From: Verrucomicrobiales bacterium
GTDB lineage: Bacteria; Verrucomicrobiota; Verrucomicrobiia; Verrucomicrobiales; SLCJ01
Length of the DNA: 18,716 nucleotides
Direction of reading: 5' to 3'
Assembly (NCBI GenBank): GCA_007125835.1
Contig: SLCJ01000198.1
Span: 1 to 18,716 of the forward strand
This document shows, one piece after another, positions 6,704 through 13,719 of the stretch (positions within the stretch are counted from its first letter, which is position 1; each line of letters begins with the position of its first letter). The notes under the pieces are model-generated. The model was given only the letters and a program-made list of their open reading frames with translations. It was not told the origin of the DNA and ran no database searches. The position numbers and the translations under genes were made by a program.

Positions 6704-8124
6704 AAACAGAAGCCTATCCCGCTTACATTGCCGGCGAGCCGGTGGAGACCGGCGCCACCCTTGAAGTGCGCTACCCCTATGACGGATCGCTGACGGGAAG
6801 CTGTGCGGTGGTTGGTCGCGCCGAACTGGAGCGGGCGATTGTCGCCGCGTTGGATGGCGCGGGCCGCACGCCCAGCCGGCACGAGCGGGCTGCGGTTTTG
6901 CGCAAGGCGGCGGCGTTGCTTGCGGGAAGGCGTGAGGAGTTTGCTCGTTTGATTACCCGGGAGACGGGGTTGTGCCTGAGGGAGTCGCGTTATGAGACGG
7001 GGCGGACATCCGACGTGCTTGAGTTTGCGGCGATGGAGGCGTTGCGGGACGACGGTCAGATTTTCTCCTGCGATATTTCGCCAATGGGCAAGCCGCGGAA
7101 AATCTTCACCACGCGGTATCCCGTATCGCTGGTGGCGGCGATCACGCCGTTTAACCATCCGCTCAATCAGGTGGCCCACAAGCTGGCGCCGGCGATTGCC
7201 GCAGGCGCGCCGATGATTCTCAAGCCATCCGAGCGGACGCCGCTGACTGCGTTGAAATTTGCCGGGCTGCTGTATGAAGCGGGCCTGCCCGGGTGGATGC
7301 TGTCGATGTTTGTGGGGCCGCTCGAGGAGGTGGTCAATCCGATGATTGAGGACGAGCGCACCGAGGTGGTTACGTTTACGGGGTCGGTGGAGATCGGCAA
7401 GTCCATTGCCCGGCGCGCGGGTTACAAAAAGCTGTGCCTGGAACTTGGCGGCAATTCGCCGCTGATTGTGCTTGCCGATGCCGACTTGGATCTCGCTGCC
7501 AAGCTGGCTTGCGAGGGGGCGTTCCGCAATTCGGGCCAGCGCTGCACGGCCGTGAAGCGGATTCTGGTGGTGCCGGAGGTTTTGGACGCGTTCACGGCGA
7601 AGTTTGTCGAGCTGGCGAAGACCTATTCCTCTGGCGATCCCGAGTCTGAGGACACGGTGGTGGGCACGGTAATCAGCAGCGAGTCCGCCGCGCTTCTCGA
7701 ATCCCGGGTGCGTGGAGCAGAGGAGATGGGTGCTCGGGTTCTTCTTGGGGGCAGGTGTGAGGGCGCGTTGATGGAGCCGACGGTCCTCACTGGCGTGCCG
7801 CGCGATGCAGAGGTGGTGCGTGAGGAGAGTTTCGGCCCGCTGGCTCCCATCGTCACCGTGCGCGATCTGGACGACGCCATTGCCTACTACAACAGCGGCC
7901 GCTTCGGGCTCAGTAGCGCTGTGGTGACCAACGACCTGGCCGCCGCGATGAAGGCGGCGAAGGAGCTGAGGACCGGCACCACCAACATCAACGAGGTGCC
8001 CGGCTACCGTTTGGAGCACACGCCGTTCGGCGGGGTGCGCGATTCCGGGCTCGGCATCAAGGAGGGCGTGACCGAGGCCATGAAGTGGTTCTCCCATGTG
8101 AAAACTTTTTCCCTGCCCTGGTGA
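6700..8124 (+). CDS. phnY: Phosphonoacetaldehyde dehydrogenase
   Basis: PhnY oxidises phosphonoacetaldehyde to phosphonoacetate with NAD(P)+, linking PhnW to PhnA. It is an aldehyde dehydrogenase of 474 residues, normal for the family. The catalytic residues are Cys282 in 'FRNSGQRCTAVKR', general base Glu248 in 'LELGGN' and the oxyanion Asn152 in 'ITPFNHP'. Arg281 next to the nucleophile is typical of the phosphonate-specific PhnY subgroup, where Arg residues bind the phosphonate. The Rossmann loop 'FTGSVEIGK' is at 226-234. The ATG at 6700 overlaps the previous stop by four bases, and no separate ribosome site is seen, so translation is probably coupled. Specific assignment rests on both the 'GQRCTAVKR' motif and the flanking phnA and phnW; a general aldehyde dehydrogenase would be the fallback. 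Confidence 0.93.
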   Translation: MKTEAYPAYIAGEPVETGATLEVRYPYDGSLTGSCAVVGRAELERAIVAALDGAGRTPSRHERAAVLRKAAALLAGRREEFARLITRETGLCLRESRYETGRTSDVLEFAAMEALRDDGQIFSCDISPMGKPRKIFTTRYPVSLVAAITPFNHPLNQVAHKLAPAIAAGAPMILKPSERTPLTALKFAGLLYEAGLPGWMLSMFVGPLEEVVNPMIEDERTEVVTFTGSVEIGKSIARRAGYKKLCLELGGNSPLIVLADADLDLAAKLACEGAFRNSGQRCTAVKRILVVPEVLDAFTAKFVELAKTYSSGDPESEDTVVGTVISSESAALLESRVRGAEEMGARVLLGGRCEGALMEPTVLTGVPRDAEVVREESFGPLAPIVTVRDLDDAIAYYNSGRFGLSSAVVTNDLAAAMKAAKELRTGTTNINEVPGYRLEHTPFGGVRDSGLGIKEGVTEAMKWFSHVKTFSLPW

Positions 8125-8140
8125 TTGCCAGTCGGGCAAT
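8124..8140 (+). other. Small intercistronic hairpin phnY/phnW
   Basis: Arms ATTGCC (8124-8129) and GGCAAT (8135-8140) enclose AGTCG, starting at the last base of the phnY stop codon. There is no T-run. It could protect or separate the two messages, or be chance; the 56-base gap it lies in is the longest inside the cluster. Confidence 0.3.
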
Positions 8141-8180
8141 TGCTGGTGAACTCATCTTAGGTTTCCCAACAGACCCGATC

Positions 8181-9296
8181 ATGAACACACCTGACAACCC
8201 ATACCTCCTGCTCACTCCCGGCCCGCTCTCCACCTCGCGCAGTGTGCGCGAGGCGATGCTGCGCGATTGGTGCACCTGGGATGACGACTACAACCTCGGC
8301 GTGGTTACGCCGATTCGGGAGGAGCTGGTCCGACTTGCCACGGCCACCAGTCCACAGGATTACACCTGCGTGTTGATGCAGGGCAGCGGCACCTTTTCGG
8401 TGGAGGCGATGATTGGCACGGCGGTGCCACGCGGCGGCAGGCTGCTGGTGCTCGCCAATGGCGAGTATGGCAGCCGTCTGGCCCGGATTTCGCGCACGTT
8501 GGCGATTGACACGGTTGTGCACGACAGTGGCGAGCTGGCCCCGCCCGATTTGGCGAAGCTCGAGGCCGCCCTGAAGGAGGAGGCATCAATCACGCATGTG
8601 GTCTGCGTGCACAACGAGACGACGACTGGCATGCTCAATCCGCTTGAAGGCATTGCGGCGGTGGTAAAGCGTCACGGGCGGGTGCTGCTGGTGGATTCGA
8701 TGAGCGCGTTCGGCGGCATTCCGCTCGATGTGGCGGCGCTCGGGATCGACTTCCTCGTTTCCTCCGCCAACAAGTGCATCCAGGGGGTGCCTGGGTTCGG
8801 TTTCGTCATTGCGCGCACCCGCCTGCTGGAGGAGTGCGCGGGGCGCGCGCGTTCGCTTTCGCTCGACCTCTTCGACCAGTGGCGGGGAATGGAGGAGGGG
8901 CGCGGGAAGTGGCGCTATACCTCGCCTACCCATGTCGTCCGGGCCTTTGCGCAGGCGATGAAAGAACTAGAGGAAGAGGGGGGTGTGGCCGCCCGCCACG
9001 CGCGTTACACGGAGAATCAGCGGCGTCTTGTCGAGGGCATGGAGGGGCTGGGCTTCCGCTGCATTCTGCCGCACGACCTTCACAGTCCGATCATCACCGG
9101 GTTTCACGACCCGGAGGACGCGGGTTACCGCTTCCGCGATTTTTACGACAGGCTGAAGGCCCGCGGATTCGTGATCTATCCGGGGAAGGTAACCGGCATC
9201 GCGTCGTTCCGGATCGGCACGATCGGGCACGTGTTTCCGGCTGATATCGACCGCCTGATCAGAGCGGTGGGGGAATCGATGCACTGGGCCAAGTGA
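8181..9296 (+). CDS. phnW: 2-aminoethylphosphonate--pyruvate transaminase
   Basis: PhnW transfers the amino group of 2-aminoethylphosphonate to pyruvate, giving phosphonoacetaldehyde and alanine; it is a PLP enzyme of the class V aminotransferase group. The 371 residues match the family. The N-terminus 'YLLLTPGPLSTS' and 'DWCTWDDDY' (29-37) are characteristic. Asp172 in 'LLVDSMSAFGG' should contact the PLP ring nitrogen, and Lys198 in 'SSANKCIQGVPGF' is the Schiff-base lysine. The frame is open further upstream to an ATG at 8085 inside phnY, but those residues are shadow sequence, so the ATG at 8181 is used. It is last in the cluster, followed by a strong hairpin at 9331-9366. Together with PhnY and PhnA it completes the route to acetate and phosphate. 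Confidence 0.95.
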   Translation: MNTPDNPYLLLTPGPLSTSRSVREAMLRDWCTWDDDYNLGVVTPIREELVRLATATSPQDYTCVLMQGSGTFSVEAMIGTAVPRGGRLLVLANGEYGSRLARISRTLAIDTVVHDSGELAPPDLAKLEAALKEEASITHVVCVHNETTTGMLNPLEGIAAVVKRHGRVLLVDSMSAFGGIPLDVAALGIDFLVSSANKCIQGVPGFGFVIARTRLLEECAGRARSLSLDLFDQWRGMEEGRGKWRYTSPTHVVRAFAQAMKELEEEGGVAARHARYTENQRRLVEGMEGLGFRCILPHDLHSPIITGFHDPEDAGYRFRDFYDRLKARGFVIYPGKVTGIASFRIGTIGHVFPADIDRLIRAVGESMHWAK

Positions 9297-9330
9297 CCTG
9301 CCGCCGGGTGAGGATGAGAGGGGGCTCGAA

Positions 9331-9366
9331 AAACGCCCCGGAGGCACCAGGGCCTGCGGGGCGTTT
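9331..9366. terminator. Bidirectional intrinsic terminator between phnW and HU gene
   Basis: A perfect 10-pair stem AAACGCCCCG (9331-9340) with CGGGGCGTTT (9357-9366) is continued by a second stem AGGC (9342-9345) / GCCT (9352-9355) after a G/G mismatch. On the minus strand the stem ends in TTTTTC, a good terminator for the HU gene that stops at 9409. On the plus strand it ends in only TTT but lies 35 bases after the phnW stop, so it probably serves both convergent genes. Confidence 0.85.
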
Positions 9367-9408
9367 GGGTTGATGTGAATCCGGGTTGGAGCCGGAATGG
9401 TGCTGAAC

Positions 9409-9684
9409 TTACAGAATCTCCTTGAGCTTCGAGGATGGCGAAAAGCGCACCGACTTCGAAGCGGCGATCTTGATCGTCTCTCCGGTCTTTGGGTTGCGGC
9501 CCTGGCGAGCGGCGCGCTTGCTGACCTTGAAGGTGCCGAAACCGATCAGCTGAACGGCCTTGTCCTTCTTGATGCCCTTGGAGATGGAAGTGAGAACGGC
9601 TTCGACAGCCTGCTTGGCCGCGGCGGCGGAGGTGTCGGAACCGAGGGACTTCTGGACAGCTTCAATGAGTTCTGCTTTATTCAT
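9409..9684 (-). CDS. hup: HU-family DNA-binding protein
   Basis: HU is a small histone-like dimer that bends DNA and organises the nucleoid. The 91 residues are the standard length. The helical body 'MNKAELIEAVQKSLG' and the beta-arm region 'GFGTFKVSKRAARQGRNPKTGETIKI' (48-73) are textbook, including the 'RNPKTGE' arm tip with the DNA-intercalating Pro65. The C-terminus 'FSPSSKLKEIL' is also typical. The ATG is preceded by AGAGG, one of the few Shine-Dalgarno-like sequences in the window. It stands alone: convergent with phnW, with a terminator between, and divergent from the carbonic anhydrase gene. Its promoter is described separately. Confidence 0.96.
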   Translation of the reverse strand: MNKAELIEAVQKSLGSDTSAAAAKQAVEAVLTSISKGIKKDKAVQLIGFGTFKVSKRAARQGRNPKTGETIKIAASKSVRFSPSSKLKEIL

Positions 9685-9692
9685 AGGCCTCT

Positions 9693-9722
9693 ATTTTACC
9701 TTGTTTACCAAGGCCATGTAAA
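9693..9722 (-). promoter_or_regulatory. Candidate HU promoter with palindrome in spacer
   Basis: Read on the minus strand, a TTTACA (-35, 9717-9722) and TAAAAT (-10, 9693-9698) lie 18 bases apart, a fair sigma-70 match. A perfect palindrome CCTTG-TTTAC-CAAGG (9699-9713) fills most of the spacer. The -10 box ends only 8 bases before the ATG, so transcription from it would give a leaderless or nearly leaderless message; the AGAGG ribosome site would then not be transcribed in full. A start further upstream is the alternative. Confidence 0.4.
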
Positions 9723-9731
9723 GTCCAATTC

Positions 9732-9745
9732 TCGCCTGAAGGCGA
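9732..9745. other. Short palindrome in HU / carbonic anhydrase divergent spacer
   Basis: Arms TCGCC (9732-9736) and GGCGA (9741-9745) enclose TGAA, followed on the plus strand by an A-run. It is not a terminator in either direction. It may be a protein-binding site shared by the divergent genes; no family is recognised. Confidence 0.25.
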
Positions 9746-9779
9746 AAAAAGCAGGAATTTTGACCCGTAAACCGTCTAT

Positions 9780-10316
9780 ATGAGTGTTTTTCGACTTGGA
9801 AAGCTGGTACCGCAGGTCGCGGAGGACGCCTTTGTGGCTTCCTCGGCGGATGTGATCGGTGATGTGACTCTGGGCCCGCAGAGCAGTGTGTGGTATGGTG
9901 CCGTGCTTCGCGGGGACATCAATCGAATCGTCGTTGGAGAGGGATCGAACGTGCAGGACAACGCGGTGGTGCACCTGGCGGACGACTACCCGGCCTTGAT
10001 CGGCGCGTATGTCACGGTGGGGCATTCGGCGATCGTTCATGCGTGTGAGATTGGCGACGAGTGTCTGATTGGGATGGGGGCGGTGGTGCTGGACGGGGCG
10101 GTGATCGGGCCGCGGTGTGTGGTGGGGGCCGGTGCGGTGGTGACGCAGGGGATGGTGGTGCCGGAGGGATCGATGGTGCTGGGAACGCCGGGCAAAGTGG
10201 TTCGCGCGCTCGACCGTGCCGCGCGTGAATCGCTGCGTGGCTGGGCGGAGAAGTATGTTAAAGTGTCGCGGAGGTTTCTCAGCGAGGTGGCCCCGGTGGA
10301 CCCACCGCCCGCGTAA
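9780..10316 (+). CDS. Gamma-class carbonic anhydrase-like protein (left-handed beta-helix)
   Basis: Members of this family (YrdA/PaaY/CamH type) are trimers of left-handed beta-helices that bind a metal between subunits; many hydrate CO2, but activity is not proven for all. The hexapeptide-repeat pattern is clear from residue 18 to about 145 ('VIGDVTLGPQSSVWYGAVLRGD', then 'IGMGAVVLDGAVIGPRCVVGAGAVV'). The three metal-ligand histidines fit as His65 ('VVHLAD'), His82 ('VGHSA') and His87 ('IVHACEIG'); Arg44 and Asp46 of the 'LRGD' motif are present. The 178 residues are normal. The ATG is preceded by TCTATA with no Shine-Dalgarno sequence. The DUF151 gene follows after 29 bases, so they are probably cotranscribed. 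Confidence 0.9.
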   Translation: MSVFRLGKLVPQVAEDAFVASSADVIGDVTLGPQSSVWYGAVLRGDINRIVVGEGSNVQDNAVVHLADDYPALIGAYVTVGHSAIVHACEIGDECLIGMGAVVLDGAVIGPRCVVGAGAVVTQGMVVPEGSMVLGTPGKVVRALDRAARESLRGWAEKYVKVSRRFLSEVAPVDPPPA

Positions 10317-10345
10317 GACCTGTTTTCCTTTTAAAATCCAATCCC

Positions 10346-10885
10346 ATGTCAGGCAATTACGTTGTTCCCATCACTCTGCGCGCGGTCGTGCCGACCAGCG
10401 GAGGCACCGCCATCTTCCTGGGGCACGCCACCGGCGGCCTCGACAAGGTGCTGATGATCTGCATCGACAACTCGATCGGCGCGGCGATCGCCATGCACCT
10501 GGGCGGCGTCACGCCGCCGCGCCCTCTTACCCACGATTTGATCGAGCGCATGCTGCTGGCTTTCGGGGCGCGGGTCGAGCGCGTGGTGATCAACGACTTC
10601 CGTGACAACACCTACTACGCGCGCCTGATTTTGAGCGAGGAGAATGAGGTCAGCGAGCGCAAGGTAGTTGAGTTGGACGCCCGCCCGAGCGATTCGCTGG
10701 CGCTGGCGCTGCGGATGAAGGCTCCGATGTTTGTGGCGCGGAGGGTGTGGGATGAGGTTTCGGATGCGGGCCATCTGTTGCGGGAGATGGAGGAGAGCGG
10801 CGGTGAAGGATTGATTCCGGGCGGCATGGATTGGCCGGGCGAGGCTGTGGAGGGAGGGGATGATGAGGAGGAGGAGGAGGATTGA
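10346..10885 (+). CDS. DUF151 / bifunctional nuclease (BFN) domain protein
   Basis: The family is named for plant and bacterial proteins with reported DNase and RNase activity, but the bacterial function is poorly defined. The domain fills about residues 5-140. It shows the pattern 'VFLGHATGG-DKVLMICIDNSIGAAIAMHLGG' in modified form (22-54) and, further on, 'RPLTHDLIERMLLAFGARVERVVINDF' (59-85) and 'ELDARPSDSLALALRMKAPMFVARRV' (108-133), the latter being the most conserved part of the family. The C-terminal 40 residues are Gly/Glu/Asp-rich, ending in an acidic tail, and look disordered. At 179 residues it has the usual size. It follows the carbonic anhydrase gene closely and converges on the phosphatase gene. 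Confidence 0.88.
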   Translation: MSGNYVVPITLRAVVPTSGGTAIFLGHATGGLDKVLMICIDNSIGAAIAMHLGGVTPPRPLTHDLIERMLLAFGARVERVVINDFRDNTYYARLILSEENEVSERKVVELDARPSDSLALALRMKAPMFVARRVWDEVSDAGHLLREMEESGGEGLIPGGMDWPGEAVEGGDDEEEEED

Positions 10886-10953
10886 GGTAGCGAATGGCTG
10901 CGACGGAACGGCATTGTTCTTCTCATTTCGCCTCTGTTTTTCATCAAAGAAAG

Positions 10954-10979
10954 CCCACCCATTGGCGACATTGGGTTGG
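10954..10979 (-). terminator. Possible weak terminator after the phosphatase gene
   Basis: An 8-base stem with one mismatch (10954-10961 with 10972-10979) encloses a 10-base loop. On the minus strand it is followed by GGCTTTCTTTG, a broken T-run, 24 bases after the stop of the RsbU-like gene. Pairing is fair but the T-tract is poor, so confidence is low. Confidence 0.3.
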
Positions 10980-11002
10980 ATTGTTCAGGCGCTCTAGCTA
11001 TG

Positions 11003-12460
11003 TTACAGGCGTTGGATGGCAATCAGGGTGATGTCGTCGCTCTGGGGGTGGCCGCCGACGAATTTTCCGACCCGCTCGATCAGGGCTTCGACCACGGCGG
11101 CGGCCCCTTGTGGTGCCTTTTCCCGGAGGGTTTGGTGCACGCGTTCCATGCCGAATTCATCGCCGTGGATGTCGAGGGCCTCGCTTACGCCGTCGGTGTA
11201 AAGGATGAGGCAGTCGCCTGGTTCGAGCGAGAATTCAAAGTCGCGGGTGACGCGTCGGAAAACGGGGCCGTGGTCGACGCCCAAGGCCAGGCCCGGGCAG
11301 GTGATGCGTTCGATTTCGCCTGTGGCGGCGCGGCAAACGATGGGGGCGTCGTGTCCGGCGCGGGCCATGGTGATGCGGTTGCCTGTGTGGTCGAGCACCA
11401 GGTAGGCGAGGGAGATGAACATGTCCTCCCGCATGTCGGGATAGAGCATTTCGTTCACCCTGGCCAGCACCCGCGCGGGGGCGGGTTCGCCCGGAGCGGT
11501 GGTGCGGAGGATGCTGCGGCACATGGCGGTGATCAGGGAGGCGGCCACTCCCTTGCCGGAAACATCCGCAATGACGATGCCGCTGCGGTCCGGGCTTATG
11601 TGGATGTAGTCGAAAAAGTCGCCGCTGACATAGCGGGCGGCGCGATTCACGCCTACCACCCGGTAGCCCGGGATCGAGGGTTCGTCCTCGGGTAGGAGGA
11701 TGCGTTGGATTTCGGACGCGGTGCGCAGTTCGCTTTCCAGGGTTTGTTTTTCCACAGCCTCGCGGTGGGATAGGGAGCTGATCATGGCGAAGCCGCTCTG
11801 CTCGGCCACGGATTCGAAAACGTGAAAATCGTTGGCGGAAAAGCCGGGGTCGTCCGGGTGCCTGGTGACGACGAGCAGGCCGAGCGGTGCCTGCCCGCGG
11901 AAGAGCGGGGCAAGCATGGCTGGCGCGCGTGGCGGGGCGTGCATGTCGGCTGGCGTTTCCTCAAGGCCGACGAATTCGGGGTCGTAGAGCGGCTTCTGGG
12001 AGTCAAAAAGGCGGCGGGTCAGCGGGGTGGACATGGAGAGTGAGCGCAGTTGCTGGTAGCCGCGCATGGCTTTTGGATTGCGCTGGTTTGCGAGGCGGAT
12101 TTCCTCGGGAAACGGAAGTAGCGCCGGGCAGGAGGGCGAGACGAAAGCGGGGACCAGTTCTTTTGTCAGCGGGTCAAAAAGATAGAGGATGCCGCCGCGG
12201 GCATCGACCACCTTGATGACACCGCCGACGATCAGGCGGTGCATCTCGCGCATTGATCCGCCTACCTGCATGCGTTCGCCCAATCCGTGGAGAAATTCGA
12301 ACATCCGCTTTTCCTCGCGCAGGGTTTGCTTGAGGTCCTGGCGCTGCCGGTGGATACGGCGGCGCAGCCGTAAGACATGCATGGCGAGGGCGATGCTGGC
12401 CGCGACGGCGGTCAGGGCGATCCAGGTGCCGGGTTCGGCGAGGGAGAGGGCGGCTTGCAC
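11003..12460 (-). CDS. Membrane-anchored GAF-PP2C (RsbU/SpoIIE-type) serine phosphatase
   Basis: The protein should dephosphorylate an anti-sigma-factor antagonist in a partner-switching circuit. Of 485 residues, about 11-30 form one membrane helix followed by an Arg-rich cytoplasmic flank and a short coiled coil (about 35-60). A GAF-like sensor region lies at about 70-230. The PP2C/SpoIIE domain (about 245-485) begins with the linker 'ASEIQRILLPEDEPSIPGY' and holds the metal aspartates: Asp281 ('VSGDFFDY'), Asp299 ('IADVSGKGVAA'), Asp423 ('YTDGVSEA') and Asp475-Asp476 ('SDDITLIAI'). The start at 12458-12460 is GTG; the next Met (residue 27) would cut the membrane helix, so GTG is preferred. 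It follows the STAS gene by 40 bases, its likely substrate. No RsbW-type kinase is in the window. Confidence 0.93.
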   Translation of the reverse strand: MQAALSLAEPGTWIALTAVAASIALAMHVLRLRRRIHRQRQDLKQTLREEKRMFEFLHGLGERMQVGGSMREMHRLIVGGVIKVVDARGGILYLFDPLTKELVPAFVSPSCPALLPFPEEIRLANQRNPKAMRGYQQLRSLSMSTPLTRRLFDSQKPLYDPEFVGLEETPADMHAPPRAPAMLAPLFRGQAPLGLLVVTRHPDDPGFSANDFHVFESVAEQSGFAMISSLSHREAVEKQTLESELRTASEIQRILLPEDEPSIPGYRVVGVNRAARYVSGDFFDYIHISPDRSGIVIADVSGKGVAASLITAMCRSILRTTAPGEPAPARVLARVNEMLYPDMREDMFISLAYLVLDHTGNRITMARAGHDAPIVCRAATGEIERITCPGLALGVDHGPVFRRVTRDFEFSLEPGDCLILYTDGVSEALDIHGDEFGMERVHQTLREKAPQGAAAVVEALIERVGKFVGGHPQSDDITLIAIQRL

Positions 12461-12500
12461 GAGGGGACGGACGGGAGAGTAGGAGCGGTTTCTGGCAGGC

Positions 12501-13046
12501 CTAGCTGTCGGTGTCGGCCGGCGGATCCAGGCGCAGTTCCTCGCGGAGGAAGGTGATCACATCCTTGAAGCGGGCCTTGTTGGCCTCGTTCGCTTTGCCG
12601 AGGGCCTCGTGGGCCTCCAGGACGTGCCATGCCTGATCGTAGGCGCCGGTGCCGTCATCCTCCATGGCCAAGCTGAGGGCCTGGCCAGCCTTGAGGCGGG
12701 CGTCGATGTGGAGAGTGCCTTCGGCGTCGATGTCGAGGATTTCGTCCAGTCCGAGGCCGGCGAGCAGTTCGAGGTTGCGTGCGCCGGGGTTGACGATGAG
12801 CAGCGATCCAGGAGGGATGCGTCTCTTCAGCTGTCCGGAGAGGGCGGTGAGCGAGCCCATGAATGTGGAGTCCATCATCGGGCAGGCGGCTAGATCGATG
12901 ATGAAATGCGAACGTCCGCCGACAAGCGAACGTTCGACGATCTTCCGGACAAAAGGGCTCTGGGTGAAGGTGGCCCGCCCGTCGATGCGAATCCATACCA
13001 GGTCGTCCACATTGCCGACGAAAATGGTGGTGCTGCTCTCGTTCAC
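12501..13046 (-). CDS. STAS-domain anti-sigma factor antagonist-like protein
   Basis: STAS proteins of the RsbV/SpoIIAA group are phosphorylated on a Ser or Thr by an anti-sigma kinase and release a sigma factor when dephosphorylated. Residues about 8-112 show the fold: 'VWIRIDGRATFTQSP' (17-31), 'HFIIDLAACPMMDSTFMGSL' (47-66) with candidate phosphosites Ser60 or Thr61, and 'LLIVNPGARNLELLAGLGLDEILDI'. A C-terminal extension of about 60 residues is charged, predicted helical and unusual for minimal RsbV proteins of about 110 residues. The start is GTG (13044-13046); an in-frame stop lies 15 codons upstream with no ATG between. It sits 40 bases before the RsbU-like phosphatase gene, the expected regulator. 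Confidence 0.87.
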   Translation of the reverse strand: MNESSTTIFVGNVDDLVWIRIDGRATFTQSPFVRKIVERSLVGGRSHFIIDLAACPMMDSTFMGSLTALSGQLKRRIPPGSLLIVNPGARNLELLAGLGLDEILDIDAEGTLHIDARLKAGQALSLAMEDDGTGAYDQAWHVLEAHEALGKANEANKARFKDVITFLREELRLDPPADTDS

Positions 13047-13091
13047 GATGGCAAACCCTTTGCGGCGAAAAGACGGGGTGGGCTGTCGCGT

Positions 13092-13574
13092 TTAGTTCCA
13101 GAGGTAGGAGGTCTCCACTGCGATGGGCCGGTCGCCCTCCAGCAGCGAAATCCGCCAGGCAATCACCCTGCCGTCGTTGGCATACTCCCGCCCGGTGACC
13201 TCAAACTGCGTGACCTGCCTGCCGGAGGGTGACGGCACGACGACTTCACGCGTGCGAGTTCTGTCGGCGGCATTCGCTACCTGATATTCGAATCGCACCG
13301 TCACCGGACCTGTGCCCTGTGGCACCGACCAATGGACGGTGTAGTAGTTGCCGAGTCGGTCGCGACGCTCCTCGGCCGTGACGGCACCATGGAGGCGCTT
13401 GCGATGTTCCGACAGGATCATCGGATCGGCACCCTGCGGCGGTCGGTCGGACTTCAGGTGGTGCATTTGGATCTTGTGGATGGCGGACGCGGGTCTTGTG
13501 CCGGCGCAGGCACCGGCTGCCGCGAGGGCGAGGAGGGCGACGAGAGGCAGCGCGATGGATCGGAAAAGGGTCAT
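13092..13574 (-). CDS. Predicted lipoprotein of unknown function
   Basis: I do not recognise a family. With the ATG at 13572-13574 the product has 160 residues and begins with a lipoprotein-like signal: Arg5, a hydrophobic stretch (7-20) and a lipobox-like Gly21-Ala22-Cys23. The mature part is soluble, with a Lys/Arg/His-rich linker (34-65) and then beta-strand-like segments ('YYTVHWSVPQGTGPVTVRFEYQVA', 'TREVVVPSP', 'VTQFEVTG', 'VIAWRISLLEGDRPIAVETSYLW'), suggesting a small beta-sandwich in the periplasm or on the cell surface. A longer frame starts at 13622, but it would bury the signal peptide. It lies 45 bases upstream of the STAS gene on the same strand, so it may be cotranscribed with the STAS/phosphatase pair. 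Confidence 0.65.
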   Translation of the reverse strand: MTLFRSIALPLVALLALAAAGACAGTRPASAIHKIQMHHLKSDRPPQGADPMILSEHRKRLHGAVTAEERRDRLGNYYTVHWSVPQGTGPVTVRFEYQVANAADRTRTREVVVPSPSGRQVTQFEVTGREYANDGRVIAWRISLLEGDRPIAVETSYLWN

Positions 13575-13719
13575 GCGGGTATCTAAAACCACGCCGGGGG
13601 GGAAAGTCAACCGCGCGGACACTCTGCGGCACTTTTTTTTTCGCCATCGCCAAGCGACAATTCCGCTTTCCGCACCGGCTGATTCGGCTATGCTTTGGTG
13701 GGAACCCTTTTTTTAGCGC

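Noticed and set aside
6673..8139. 488-codon minus-strand frame opposite phnY
   Set aside because: Although as long as the real gene, it is Arg/His/Leu-rich with no family resemblance, while phnY has all its catalytic residues.
10976..11695. 239-codon plus-strand frame opposite the phosphatase
   Set aside because: It is antisense to the PP2C domain, whose catalytic motifs are intact on the minus strand; composition is Gly/Ala/Asp/Val shadow-like.
13609..13641. Terminator from CCGC/GCGG before a run of nine T
   Set aside because: Only four pairs with an 11-base or longer loop, and it would lie between divergent genes; the T-run is more likely part of an AT-rich promoter region.
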